The position numbers and the translations under genes are program-made. This document shows positions 7,813-17,798 of a stretch of DNA of 37,128 nucleotides, in pieces. The stretch's first letter is position 1. Each line of letters begins with the position of its first letter. Under the pieces are notes generated by a model. That model worked only from the letters and a program-made list of their open reading frames with translations. It made no database searches and was not told the origin of the DNA. The stretch comes from Deltaproteobacteria bacterium. GTDB taxonomy: Bacteria; Myxococcota_A; Polyangia; Haliangiales; Haliangiaceae. The stretch is taken from contig JACCTC010000002.1 in assembly GCA_013812655.1 (NCBI GenBank), positions 1-37,128 on the forward strand, in the 5' to 3' direction.

Positions 7813-7828
7813 GTCCGGCTGGCCGGAC
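7813..7828. promoter_or_regulatory. Perfect palindrome upstream of the lipoprotein gene (operator candidate)
   Basis: The sequence gtccggctggccggac has 7-base arms around a 2-base centre. It lies 33 bp before the start codon at 7862, where a dimeric repressor or activator would be expected to bind. Intrinsic hairpin formation is also possible. No cognate regulator is visible. Confidence 0.3.
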
Positions 7829-7861
7829 TTGGCTCCGACATTGCGTAAGGCAGAGGCAGCC

Positions 7862-9505
7862 ATGCGGAACCTACTCACCATCACGACCGGCCTGCTTCTA
7901 GTGACCGCAGCTTGTGACGGCGCCCCCGGCGCCATCCCCGAGCCGCCGATCCTGAAGATCACGTCGCCGCAGCGCAGCCTGATCCAGAACGGCGCAGGCC
8001 AGATCATGGTGACCGGCACGGTGACGCCGAACGCCGATGGCGACGCGATCAGCAAGGTGCTGGTCAACAACGTCGCTGCCAACGTCAACGCCGATGGCTC
8101 GTTCCAGGCCACCATCCAGGTGCAGCCGGGCGCCACCCTGATCCACACCGTCGCGACCGCCGTGAATGGCGTCGAGGCCAAGGACACCCGCGCGATCCAC
8201 GCCGGCGACCTTCGCCCGAACGGCACGACCATCGACCGCGCGGTGACCGCCGCGATCTCCACCGAGGCGTTCGCGAAGATCGCCGCAGCCGCGGGCCCGA
8301 TGATCGAAGCCATGGACGTCGGCCCGATGCTCGCGCCGATGAACCCGATGATCCACGCCGGTGACGAGAGCGGCGAGGACTGCCTCTTCGGTCGCGTCTT
8401 CATCGACGACGTCAACTTCAGCAACATCGCGATCACGCTGACCCCGAAGGTCGGCGGCCTGGCGTTCCGCGCGCAGATCGACGGCCTCGATGTCCCCGGC
8501 CGCGCTCGCTACGCGGTTGCCTGCGCCAACGGCAGCAACACGATCCGCATCAAGGCCACGAAGGTCGTCGTCGGCGGGACGCTGACCGTCGCTCCCGACG
8601 GCATGAAGGGCTTCAAGACCGACCTCCTCAACCCGGTCGTCACCGTCACCGGCCTCGACATCCAGGCTTCGGGCATCCCCGGCACCATCATCGACCTCCT
8701 CCGCATCGACCAGGGCATCCAGTACGTCATCGGCAAGTTCGCGCCGCTTGCGATGAAGCCGATGATGAACCAGGCGCTCGGTGGTCTCGCTGGCCCGCAG
8801 ACGCTCGACCTCCTCGGCCGCAAGGTCGACCTCCAGGTCGCGCCCGCCGAGGTCAAGTTCGACGCCAACGGCGGCGTCGTCGTCATGAACATGAAGATGC
8901 TCATCCAGGGCACCGAGGCCGCGAAGGGCTTCATCTACACCGACAACGGCACGCCCGTGCTCGACCCCGGCGACGGCTTCCAGATCGGCCTCGCCGATGA
9001 CCTCGCGAACCAGATGATGGGCCAGGCTGGCGCGATCGGCCTGCTCAACCTCGAGGTTCCGGCCTCGGGCGGCACGTTCGACAACTCGTCGCTCGCGATG
9101 TCGCTGCCGCCGATGATCAGCGCGGACCCGACCGACGGCCGCATGAAGGTCATCCTCGGCGACATGATCATCACGTTCACCTCGCACGGCACGCCCGTCG
9201 GCAAGGCCGCTATCAACGCGAAGATCGACCTCAAGATCGAGAGCGCGAACAACGGCTACGGCGTCGCCATCCAGCTCGGCACCCCGGAGATCTTCGTCAC
9301 CGTGCTCGACGACATCGACAACGCCACGCTGCTCCAGGACGCGGACCTCTCGCGCGCCGTCGAGATCTGCCTGCAGGCTCAGATCTCCTCGATCTCGAAG
9401 CTGCTGACCGGCATCCCGCTCCCCTCGGTCGCCGGCCTCCAGATGCGCAACGTCTCGGTCGGCGCGGACGACGGCTACGTGATGGTGAACGGCGCGTTCG
9501 AGTGA
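7862..9505 (+). CDS. Large lipoprotein with N-terminal Ig-like domain, unknown function
   Basis: A 547-residue protein. ATG 7862 is preceded by an AGAGG site and followed by a lipoprotein signal ending LVTAAC (Cys18). Residues about 28-120 (ILKITSPQRSLI... through VNGVEAKDT) resemble the glucodextranase-B/bacterial Ig-like fold often found in exported proteins. The remainder (about 125-547) is long and nearly cysteine-free, with Met/Pro-rich loops (GPMLAPMNPMIH) and repeated beta-strand-like blocks that look like a lipid-binding or structural surface domain. I cannot name a family. Codon use is strongly biased to C-ending codons, suggesting good expression. It is followed 14 bp later by the DUF4241-like gene. 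Confidence 0.8.
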   Translation: MRNLLTITTGLLLVTAACDGAPGAIPEPPILKITSPQRSLIQNGAGQIMVTGTVTPNADGDAISKVLVNNVAANVNADGSFQATIQVQPGATLIHTVATAVNGVEAKDTRAIHAGDLRPNGTTIDRAVTAAISTEAFAKIAAAAGPMIEAMDVGPMLAPMNPMIHAGDESGEDCLFGRVFIDDVNFSNIAITLTPKVGGLAFRAQIDGLDVPGRARYAVACANGSNTIRIKATKVVVGGTLTVAPDGMKGFKTDLLNPVVTVTGLDIQASGIPGTIIDLLRIDQGIQYVIGKFAPLAMKPMMNQALGGLAGPQTLDLLGRKVDLQVAPAEVKFDANGGVVVMNMKMLIQGTEAAKGFIYTDNGTPVLDPGDGFQIGLADDLANQMMGQAGAIGLLNLEVPASGGTFDNSSLAMSLPPMISADPTDGRMKVILGDMIITFTSHGTPVGKAAINAKIDLKIESANNGYGVAIQLGTPEIFVTVLDDIDNATLLQDADLSRAVEICLQAQISSISKLLTGIPLPSVAGLQMRNVSVGADDGYVMVNGAFE

Positions 9506-9519
9506 GAAGCTAGGGAGGC

Positions 9520-10488
9520 ATGAAGGCCTCCGCCCGGAACGTGAAGAAGACCCGCGACGCGAAAGCGTCGCGTTCGTCGTTTCGGGCGAAGCCGAAGGCG
9601 ACGGCCAAGCCCAAGGCGAAGGCCAAGGCCGAGGCCAGACCGAAGGTGGCCAAGGCGAAGGCGAAACCGCCACGTTCGACGCCGGCGAAGCGTCGCGCAC
9701 GGACGCCTCGCGAGACCGTGCCGGAAGCGCGCAGCTTCGTGACCCGGCCGAGCCTCCCGATCGTGCTCGGCGACATCACCGTGCCATCGGGCAAGCTCGC
9801 GATCTTCGACATCGGACTCTGCGGCTACCTGCCACGCGAGGCACTCGAGCCCACGATCATCACGTGCGAGGTGCCGCGCGATCGTCCGCTGCCGGTGGTC
9901 GGCGCGGCCGTCGGGCGCGGCCGGTACGCGGCGTGCTGGGATCACGTCGCGGTGCTGCTCGCGCCGGCCGGCGAGATCGCGAGCTCGCGCAAGCTCGGCG
10001 AGGCTGCGGTCGACTTCGCCCGGCTCGTCTGCATGGACCATGCGGCGCTCGATGCGTGGCAGCACGAGGACAGCCTCGACGGGCTCGCCGACGTCGTGTT
10101 CTGGGGGCGCGACGACGCGATCCTCGGACGGGTGATGCGCGCCCCGCGGATCCAGGAGGGCTACGGGTGGTCGAGTTTGCCGCTTGTGGAGGCCGAGGCG
10201 AAGGCGGACGAGATCGCGCGCAAGAAGGCCGAGAACCGCTGGCTGCTCGCGAGCGACCTGCGCCCGCACTCGCATCATTACTACGCGCTCGCCGCGGCCC
10301 GCCAGAACCCGCGCGGTGCGGGCACGCTCGAGCTCGCCGGCACCCGCCTGATGTTGCTGTTCACGACCTGGGGCGATGGCGTGTTCCCGGTCTACCTCGA
10401 CAGCGATCACGACGATCGCCCGCTCCAGATCCGGATCCAGCTCGCGACCGCGGAGTCGAACGCCGCGATGGCCGCGGTCAATCCATGA
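9520..10488 (+). CDS. DUF4241-like protein with histone-H1-like Lys/Ala N-terminal tail
   Basis: A 322-residue protein with a strong ribosome site (agggagg) before ATG 9520. Residues 1-65 are a Lys/Ala/Pro/Arg tail with AKAKAKAEA-type repeats, like the tails of bacterial H1 homologues. From about residue 80 the sequence resembles DUF4241: GDITVPSGKLAIFD near the start and TTWGDGVFPVYLDSDHDDRP near the end (about 285-304). No signal peptide, so it is probably cytoplasmic. The tail could bind nucleic acid or another polyanion (inference). It overlaps the next gene by 4 bp (ATGA). The DUF4241 match is by motif memory only. Confidence 0.75.
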   Translation: MKASARNVKKTRDAKASRSSFRAKPKATAKPKAKAKAEARPKVAKAKAKPPRSTPAKRRARTPRETVPEARSFVTRPSLPIVLGDITVPSGKLAIFDIGLCGYLPREALEPTIITCEVPRDRPLPVVGAAVGRGRYAACWDHVAVLLAPAGEIASSRKLGEAAVDFARLVCMDHAALDAWQHEDSLDGLADVVFWGRDDAILGRVMRAPRIQEGYGWSSLPLVEAEAKADEIARKKAENRWLLASDLRPHSHHYYALAAARQNPRGAGTLELAGTRLMLLFTTWGDGVFPVYLDSDHDDRPLQIRIQLATAESNAAMAAVNP

Positions 10489-11357
10489 CTCGCGTGCTGC
10501 GCCTCGCGATTTTCGTGAGCATCATCCTCGCGGGTGGTGTGGCACACGCCGATGCGCCGAGCGTCCCGATCGACGCCGCTGGCGCGACGCTCGCCGATGC
10601 GCTCGCGAAGGTCGATCGCGGCGCCGCGAAGGTCGGCGAGACCACGATCATCGCGACAGTCGCGCCCGGTGATCCGGCAAAGCCGGTCGATGCAGCGATG
10701 CTGCGCGCGGCCCTCGGCAAGCGCAAGCTGAAGATCCTCGACGAGCATCCGGCCGACATCGGCCAGCGCCTCGTGATCGTGGTCGAGGCAACGACCGGTG
10801 CGCGCGGCCGGATCGCGGTCGACCCCGGCGGCGGGACGATCACGCTCACCGCCCGACCTTCGACGGCGAAGCCGCCGGGCAAGTGCGTCGCGATCCCGCT
10901 GGTGAACCATGCGGTCCACGTGCGCAGCCGCGGCACCGATCAGCGCGGCGAGCGCCGCGAGGGCGAGACGTTCTGGGACCTCGCGACCGCGCGCATCCAC
11001 GACGTCGATGGGGATGGCCTCGTCGACGCGTTCGTGCCGATCGCGAAGCGTGACGCGTGTCCCGAGGAGGTCACGTACCGGGTCTACGCGGTGCGCGGCA
11101 GCTGCGGTCACGACCTCGGCACGCTCGGCCCGGGCAGCTTCGCGTGGGATGCCTCGACGGTGGCGCTCGACACCTCGGGCTACCGGCCGTTCACGCTCGC
11201 CGCGCAGAAGACCGCGTATGGCAAGCGCCGCATCCCCGAGATGACCACGACGACGCGCCAGTTCGCCGTCCGCAAGGGTCGGTATACCCAGGTCGCGATC
11301 AAGCGCACCAAGGGCACTTGCCACCACTGCGCGCTGTGGACCTGCAGCTCGCCCTGA
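10485..11357 (+). CDS. Exported protein of unknown function
   Basis: A 290-residue protein whose ATG overlaps the stop of the previous gene (ATGA). The N-terminus is a Sec signal (LRLAIFVSIILAGGVAHA, cleavage near residue 23). Around 165-185 there is an FG-GAP/EF-hand-like segment (HDVDGDGLVDAF) that may bind calcium. Cysteines are sparse and paired (CPEE, GSCGHD, CHHCALWTC), suggesting disulfides in the periplasm or outside. The C-terminus ends CHHCALWTCSSP. Coupling to a cytoplasmic-looking partner is odd. No family recognised. It is convergent with the OmpA gene, leaving 9 bp and no obvious terminator. Confidence 0.75.
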   Translation: MTRVLRLAIFVSIILAGGVAHADAPSVPIDAAGATLADALAKVDRGAAKVGETTIIATVAPGDPAKPVDAAMLRAALGKRKLKILDEHPADIGQRLVIVVEATTGARGRIAVDPGGGTITLTARPSTAKPPGKCVAIPLVNHAVHVRSRGTDQRGERREGETFWDLATARIHDVDGDGLVDAFVPIAKRDACPEEVTYRVYAVRGSCGHDLGTLGPGSFAWDASTVALDTSGYRPFTLAAQKTAYGKRRIPEMTTTTRQFAVRKGRYTQVAIKRTKGTCHHCALWTCSSP

Positions 11358-11366
11358 GTCAGCGCA

Positions 11367-13229
<1,863 letters not shown>

Positions 13230-13281
13230 GACGGTCCTCTCGTGACCTCGGCGCGCCGGTACCTCCAGCGCGTCGCAAGTC

Positions 13282-13308
13282 GGGGTCTGCACTCACAGTG
13301 CTGGCCCC
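13282..13308 (-). terminator. Interrupted hairpin between the M1 peptidase and OmpA genes
   Basis: Read on the minus strand the stem is gggg, three unpaired bases, gcact, a gtg loop, agtgc, three unpaired bases, cccc. It starts about 40 bp after the peptidase stop codon and about 50 bp before the OmpA start. It may attenuate read-through. There is no U tract. Confidence 0.35.
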
Positions 13309-13347
13309 CTGCCCCCGGGTTACATCGCGGTCGACGTTTTCGAGCGG

Positions 13348-16065
13348 CTACGGTTTCGGCTTCGGGATCCGCACGCCGCCGAGCCATGCCCTGACCTCGG
13401 GCTCGAGCAGCCGGCGCTTCGCGATGCAGTGATCCATACCCTCGATGGCCTGGCGCACGACCCGCGCGCCACCCGGCACCGTCCCGAAGGCCTTCATCAT
13501 GTAGTCGGCCATCGCGTCGCGCTGGTCGGCCTTGCAGGTCGCGGCGAACATCCACGCCAGGCCGGCCAGGCCCGAAGTCTGGGTCTTGGGAATCCGCGCG
13601 ACGATCGCGGCCTGATGGGTGCGAAAGTACTGCTGCGAGGCTGCCAGCGTCGCTTCGCTGCCGCTCGTGCGCATCACGAACATGCTCTCGCGAATGTCGT
13701 GACGGGTGTCTGTCACGAGGGCGAGCGCGGCCTGCTTGCGCCCGACATCGCGGACCTGCCCGAGCGCCTTGTACATCTCGCTACGCCGCGTGCGATCGCG
13801 CTCGCTGCCGACATCGGCGAGGATCTTCGCGAACAGCGCGGGGCTCGCGTCGACGGCGATCGCGAGGACGAGGCCGCGGGTCGATTGCGGCAGGTCACGC
13901 CAGTGCTCGGCGAGCTTCACGGCCTCGGCGACCAGCCCAGGCTCGCGGCCGGCCCAGCCGACGAGCGATACCAGGTCCTCGCGGATCGATTCGTTGTCGA
14001 GGGTGTCGGTGTTTTTTGGGGTCACGCCGATTGCGGTCGCTGCCGGCCCGAACTGTTGACGGAGCCACTGCTCGAACTTCGGGCGGAGCGCGTCGGGGAC
14101 CACGGTCTCGAGCTGGCCGGGGAGCTCGAGTGCAAGCGCGACCGTGAACCGATCGCTGCCGGCGAGCAGCTTGGGAACGAACGACAGCGCGAGCGCGAGC
14201 GGCAGCTTGCCGAGCAGCGCAGCCGCCGACAGATCGAAGAACACCGCGCGCCGCTCGATCCAGCTCAGGCTCGGCCACGCCTCGTCACGCAGCGCGGTGA
14301 CCTGCGCGATCGTGTACGTGTTGCGATAGTACCCGCCGCCCGCGACGTTCGGCATGACCCAGCGCGGGCACGCCTTGCCGTCGAGCGCGACGGTCGCCGC
14401 GGCGCGGTCGAGCAGCAGGCAGGTCTCCGCGCGGGTGCCGGCCTTCTCGTACGCGATGCACATCGGCACGAGCCACGGCATGGTCGCGCTCGGCACGGGT
14501 GCACCGGGTGGCACGTACCGGCGCTGGCTGATCGCGAGCTCGGCCTTGCCGCCGCTGCACGTCGCGGCCACCGCGATCTCGGGCGCGCCGGCCTGCTCGA
14601 GGAATGACGCGAAGGCAGCGTCGATGGGCTTGCCGGCCGCCTTGCCGATCGCGGACACGAAGTCCGCTGACGTCGCATTGCCCCACGCGCGCGCGGCCAG
14701 GTACTCGCGGACGCCGCGCTGGAACACCTCGGGACCGAGATAGCGCTCGAACATCGTCAGCACGGCCGCGCCCTTGCTGTAGGTGATGCTGTCGAACGCG
14801 TTGAGGACGTCGTCGGCCACTGCGATCGGCTGCCGGATCTGACGCGCGCTGACCAGCGCATCGTTGACGAGCGCGTTGTTGCGGCCCTCGAGAACACCTT
14901 CGTCCATGCGCCATGCCGGCTCGAAGCGCGCGACCGTCTTGCCCGCGAGCCAGGTCGCAAAGCCCTCGTTCAGCCAGATGTCATCCCAGAACCGCGGCGT
15001 CACCAGGTTGCCGAACCACTGGTGTGCGATCTCGTGCGCCGCGACCACGGCATAGATGCGCTTGCGTTCCTTCGAGGCCTTCTGGGGATCGAGCAGCATC
15101 AGCGCCTCGCTGAACGTGATGAGCCCTGCGTTCTCCATCGCGCCGAACCCGACGGTGAGCGGGATCGTCATGATGTCGAGCTTCTCGTATGGATACGGCG
15201 TCGCGAACCAGTCCTCGGTCAGGTCGACCAGGCGCGCGGTGATCTGCGCGGCATATCCGGCCTCGGCGGCGCGCTTCGCGAGCGTCAGGATCCGTACCGG
15301 CATGCCGCGTCGGGTCTTGCCGGCATCGACGATCTCGAACGGACCGATGCCGAACGCGACGAGGTACGACGGCAGCGGCCTGGTCACCGCGAATTCAACA
15401 CGCTTCGTCCGATCGTCGAGCACGCGCTCGCTCGTGACCGGCGTGTTCGAGGCGGCGACGAGCGGCTTCGGGATATCGAGCGTCAGCTGCCAGGGCACCT
15501 TGCTGTCCGGCTCGTCGAAGCACGGGAACACGCGTCGTGCGTACACGGCCTCGAGCTGCGTGTAGACGTACGTGCGGTCGGCAACGGTCTGCTTGAACGC
15601 GCCTGTCGTGTTCACGCGATCGAGCTCGCCGGTGTAGTCGAACGCGAGCGTCCACGCGCCGGGATCGAGCGGCTGCGCTGCGCGGATCTCGAGGAGGTCC
15701 TCGCCCTTCGGGGTCACCGCGAGCGCGATCTCGCGGCCACCCGCGCGCGCCACGGCCTTCGCGATCGTCAGGTGATAGCCGTGGAGCCAGATCACGCTCG
15801 ACCGCTCGGCGAGCGTGCCCGCGATCTCGATCGCGCCGGTGAAACCGTCCTGCGCCGGATCGATCGCGAGCCGTGCGATGTAGCCGGTCGGCAGGAAGTT
15901 GCGTGGCAGGCGCAGGGTGGGCTGCAGCGGAACGAGGCTGTCGCTGGGCTCGCTCGCCGGCGCCGTGGTGATCGGTACGACCGGGACCGTGCCGATGACG
16001 GGTGCAGCCTTCGGTGGACCACATGACAAGACGACAGCCAAAACCACGAACGAGGACGACTTCAC
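13348..16065 (-). CDS. M1 family zinc aminopeptidase, lipoprotein
   Basis: A 905-residue protein. I chose GTG 16065 because a lipoprotein signal follows at once (SSSFVVLAVVLSC-GPP, Cys15); the reading upstream of it is compositional noise. M1 landmarks: FPCFDEPDSKVPW around 175-187, GAMENAG at about 308-314 (substrate N-terminus recognition), zinc site HEIAHQWFGNLVT at about 342-354 with third ligand Glu in WLNEGFATW about 18-20 residues on, and SITYSKGAAVLTMFE containing the catalytic Tyr. The C-terminal half (about 540-905) is the helical ERAP1_C-type domain. It removes N-terminal residues from peptides, here probably in the envelope or outside because of the lipid anchor. All catalytic residues are present. 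Confidence 0.95.
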   Translation of the reverse strand: MKSSSFVVLAVVLSCGPPKAAPVIGTVPVVPITTAPASEPSDSLVPLQPTLRLPRNFLPTGYIARLAIDPAQDGFTGAIEIAGTLAERSSVIWLHGYHLTIAKAVARAGGREIALAVTPKGEDLLEIRAAQPLDPGAWTLAFDYTGELDRVNTTGAFKQTVADRTYVYTQLEAVYARRVFPCFDEPDSKVPWQLTLDIPKPLVAASNTPVTSERVLDDRTKRVEFAVTRPLPSYLVAFGIGPFEIVDAGKTRRGMPVRILTLAKRAAEAGYAAQITARLVDLTEDWFATPYPYEKLDIMTIPLTVGFGAMENAGLITFSEALMLLDPQKASKERKRIYAVVAAHEIAHQWFGNLVTPRFWDDIWLNEGFATWLAGKTVARFEPAWRMDEGVLEGRNNALVNDALVSARQIRQPIAVADDVLNAFDSITYSKGAAVLTMFERYLGPEVFQRGVREYLAARAWGNATSADFVSAIGKAAGKPIDAAFASFLEQAGAPEIAVAATCSGGKAELAISQRRYVPPGAPVPSATMPWLVPMCIAYEKAGTRAETCLLLDRAAATVALDGKACPRWVMPNVAGGGYYRNTYTIAQVTALRDEAWPSLSWIERRAVFFDLSAAALLGKLPLALALSFVPKLLAGSDRFTVALALELPGQLETVVPDALRPKFEQWLRQQFGPAATAIGVTPKNTDTLDNESIREDLVSLVGWAGREPGLVAEAVKLAEHWRDLPQSTRGLVLAIAVDASPALFAKILADVGSERDRTRRSEMYKALGQVRDVGRKQAALALVTDTRHDIRESMFVMRTSGSEATLAASQQYFRTHQAAIVARIPKTQTSGLAGLAWMFAATCKADQRDAMADYMMKAFGTVPGGARVVRQAIEGMDHCIAKRRLLEPEVRAWLGGVRIPKPKP

Positions 16066-16112
16066 ACGAGCATCGTAGCCCACCGTCGATGCGCGAGTTG
16101 CGTCGGGTGCGA

Positions 16113-16526
16113 TCAGCGGGGTCTGGACTTCGGACGACCACGACGCGTTGATACAGGCGTGATGACCAACGTCTTTCCACTCTGGTTGGCGAGTTGCAGA
16201 AGATCGTCGGGGTCGCCGGTCAAGATCTCGTCGCCATCCCTGGCGAGCTCGACGAGTGACGCGTCGACAACATCCGTGCTGCGAGCGAGCCGCAGTAGCT
16301 CGCCTATAGCGCGGGCGCGTTGTGGGGTGAGCGCGATCTCCTCGACGCCGCGAAGCAGCTGAGCAAGGGCTACCTGGCGCGCACCATCCCGCCAAACCTG
16401 CGAGACCACGCCCGTCGATGTCTTGACCGAGTCCTCGGCTTCGGCAGCCTTGAGCAGGAATGCATGGACCGTACGATCACCTCGCTCGTAGGCGATGAAG
16501 GCGCCGGCGTCGAGGACCAGGCTCAT
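16113..16526 (-). CDS. PIN-domain ribonuclease, toxin of a type II toxin-antitoxin pair
   Basis: A 137-residue PIN protein with the family start SLVLDAGAFIAYERGD. Acidic residues expected to bind Mg/Mn are Asp6, Asp85/Asp88 (STDVVDASLV) and Asp105/Asp107 (TGDPDDL). The second acidic position of classical VapC appears as Gln43 in VVSQVWRDG, which I believe is usual for this actinobacterial/myxobacterial PIN subgroup rather than a defect. Its start overlaps the antitoxin stop by 4 bp, the classical antitoxin-first order. It would cleave RNA when freed from the antitoxin. Confidence 0.88.
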   Translation of the reverse strand: MSLVLDAGAFIAYERGDRTVHAFLLKAAEAEDSVKTSTGVVSQVWRDGARQVALAQLLRGVEEIALTPQRARAIGELLRLARSTDVVDASLVELARDGDEILTGDPDDLLQLANQSGKTLVITPVSTRRGRPKSRPR

Positions 16527-16783
16527 GACCGCTTGCTTCGACCACGACTGACGAACGAGTGCGCGCGAGCGGAATCGATGAGCTCGCTGGCTGCTTTCGC
16601 GGTCAACGGTCCATGTTCGGCGGCGTGGTCAGCGAGGGCCGCTCGCAAGGCGCGCTGACGTGCCTTGGCGCGTGCGGCTTCGGCCAGCCACGTCGACAGG
16701 CTGACGCCCTCTTCGGACGCCGCGCTTCGCACGAGCTTGGCGAGCGACGCCTCCATGGAAACAGACAACTTCTCGACCGACAT
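16523..16783 (-). CDS. Antitoxin partner of the PIN toxin
   Basis: An 86-residue protein from ATG 16783 (ATG 16801 would add six residues). The N-terminal half, VEKLSVSMEASLAKLVRSAASEEGVSLSTWLAEAARAK, has the short strand plus two helices of a ribbon-helix-helix DNA-binding antitoxin. The Ala/Arg-rich C-terminal half is likely the toxin-binding tail. The stop overlaps the PIN toxin start (ATGA). Autoregulation of the pair is expected for the family. A candidate promoter with internal dyad lies immediately upstream, and the start may be at or near the first transcribed base. Confidence 0.82.
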   Translation of the reverse strand: MSVEKLSVSMEASLAKLVRSAASEEGVSLSTWLAEAARAKARQRALRAALADHAAEHGPLTAKAASELIDSARAHSFVSRGRSKRS

Positions 16784-16788
16784 GCCCA

Positions 16789-16817
16789 ATACTACCGTCA
16801 TCCTACTTTGGTAGCAA
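16789..16817 (-). promoter_or_regulatory. Candidate promoter and dyad operator of the toxin-antitoxin pair
   Basis: On the minus strand TTGCTA and TAGTAT are separated by 17 bp, each matching 4 of 6 consensus bases. The likely first transcribed base coincides with the A of the antitoxin ATG at 16783, which would give a leaderless message. Between the two hexamers a dyad (ctacc at 16792-16796, ggtag at 16810-16814, plus-strand reading) is placed where an autorepressor would bind. Confidence 0.3.
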
Positions 16818-16873
16818 GCTGGCTGTGTCCACGCAGCCCCGCCGCGTCGTCCGCACTCCATCACCAGCGACCG

Positions 16874-17698
16874 CTACACCTCGACGAGCGCGCCGCAGCA
16901 CTGCTTCCACTTGCGCATCGATCCGCAGAGGCAGAGATCGTTGCGGCCCGGCTTCTTCGGCTTGAGCCGCGCCATCTCGCGCGGTGCCGGATACGCCGCC
17001 GGACGCTTCGCGCGGCCGTGCCGCTCGGCGTCCTCGAACTTCGCGGCGATCTCGCCGAGCTTGTCAGGCGTGAACCATTCACGCGCCTCGTCCTCGAGCT
17101 TGCGTGCGAGCGAGTCGTAGCGCCGCGGGTGCTGGTGATGATCGTAGTGCGGCACCTTGCGGTAGCCCTCGGGGACGTCGCACAGCGAGTTGCCGCCCGC
17201 GAAGCCATACGTGCCGACGTCGCGCGCCGGCAGCAGCGTCCACTCGATGCCGAACAGCCGGTGCGCGACCGGCGCGAGCCCGACCCACGCACGCGCCTCG
17301 TGCTGGTTGAACGGATGGAGGTATGCAGCTTCCTCGGTCGGCGAGACATGCTCGGGCACGCCGTACGGCAACCCGACGGGCGTCCCGTAGTTCGGCTTCG
17401 ACGGATCGCCGCACATCGCGTGGATCAGCTCGTGGACACAGAACCCGAGCAGCCGGCTGTGAATGCAGCCGTTGTCGCGCACGGCGACCCACTTGACGTC
17501 ACCGAGCTGCTGCTGCAACCGCCACAGCGTCGGCGCCGCGAGATCCCAGATCACCGTCTGGCCCCAGCCACGCATCGCGTCGTCGAACCGATACAGCGCC
17601 TCGATCCCCGCGGCGCGCTCGTCGAGCGTCAGCGTCTCGTGACAGCGACACGCGCAGGGCAAGGGCAACTGGACCGCATCGACGACCGTGGCCGGCAC
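16874..17698 (-). CDS. SEC-C motif protein with HExxH metallopeptidase-like site
   Basis: A 274-residue protein starting at ATG 17698. The centre holds FCVHELIHAMCGDPSKPNYG (HExxH at residues 89-93), followed about 41 residues later by FNQHEARAWVG, whose Glu134 could be the third zinc ligand. An aromatic/Gly-rich GTYGFAGGN follows. The C-terminus is a complete SEC-C zinc finger: GRNDLCLCGS then KWKQCCG (Cys256, 258, 267, 268). SEC-C tails occur on SecA and many adaptor-like proteins. A Cys-rich N-terminus (CACRCH, 15-20) may add another metal site. The HExxH block also recalls EF-P hydroxylase-like proteins. No signal peptide. The family is not certain, and metal and activity are untested. 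Confidence 0.8.
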   Translation of the reverse strand: MPATVVDAVQLPLPCACRCHETLTLDERAAGIEALYRFDDAMRGWGQTVIWDLAAPTLWRLQQQLGDVKWVAVRDNGCIHSRLLGFCVHELIHAMCGDPSKPNYGTPVGLPYGVPEHVSPTEEAAYLHPFNQHEARAWVGLAPVAHRLFGIEWTLLPARDVGTYGFAGGNSLCDVPEGYRKVPHYDHHQHPRRYDSLARKLEDEAREWFTPDKLGEIAAKFEDAERHGRAKRPAAYPAPREMARLKPKKPGRNDLCLCGSMRKWKQCCGALVEV

Positions 17699-17798
17699 AT
17701 CCCGAGCTTACCGCGTTCGGGAGCGAGGACGACACGTGTACGCGTCCGCAGCCGGTCAGCGTGCTTGCGTGCCGGCTGCCGGCAGCGTACATCGCGGC

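Larger units (their letters stand above)
7611..7861. other. 251-bp intergenic region with hairpin, palindrome and a 30-codon ORF
   Basis: The region separates the SUI1 gene from the lipoprotein gene. It holds a 30-codon ORF (ATG 7665 to TAG 7757, containing GWGHAIPPDWKIELHFD) with unusually sensible composition. A hairpin overlaps the end of that ORF, and a perfect palindrome lies at 7813-7828. I cannot say whether the ORF is a real small gene or a fragment of a decayed one. Confidence 0.4.

Noticed and set aside
16113..16526. PIN toxin considered inactive because Gln replaces the second acidic residue
   Set aside because: The same Gln occurs, as I recall, in this PIN subgroup, and other acidic residues are present, so inactivation is not supported.
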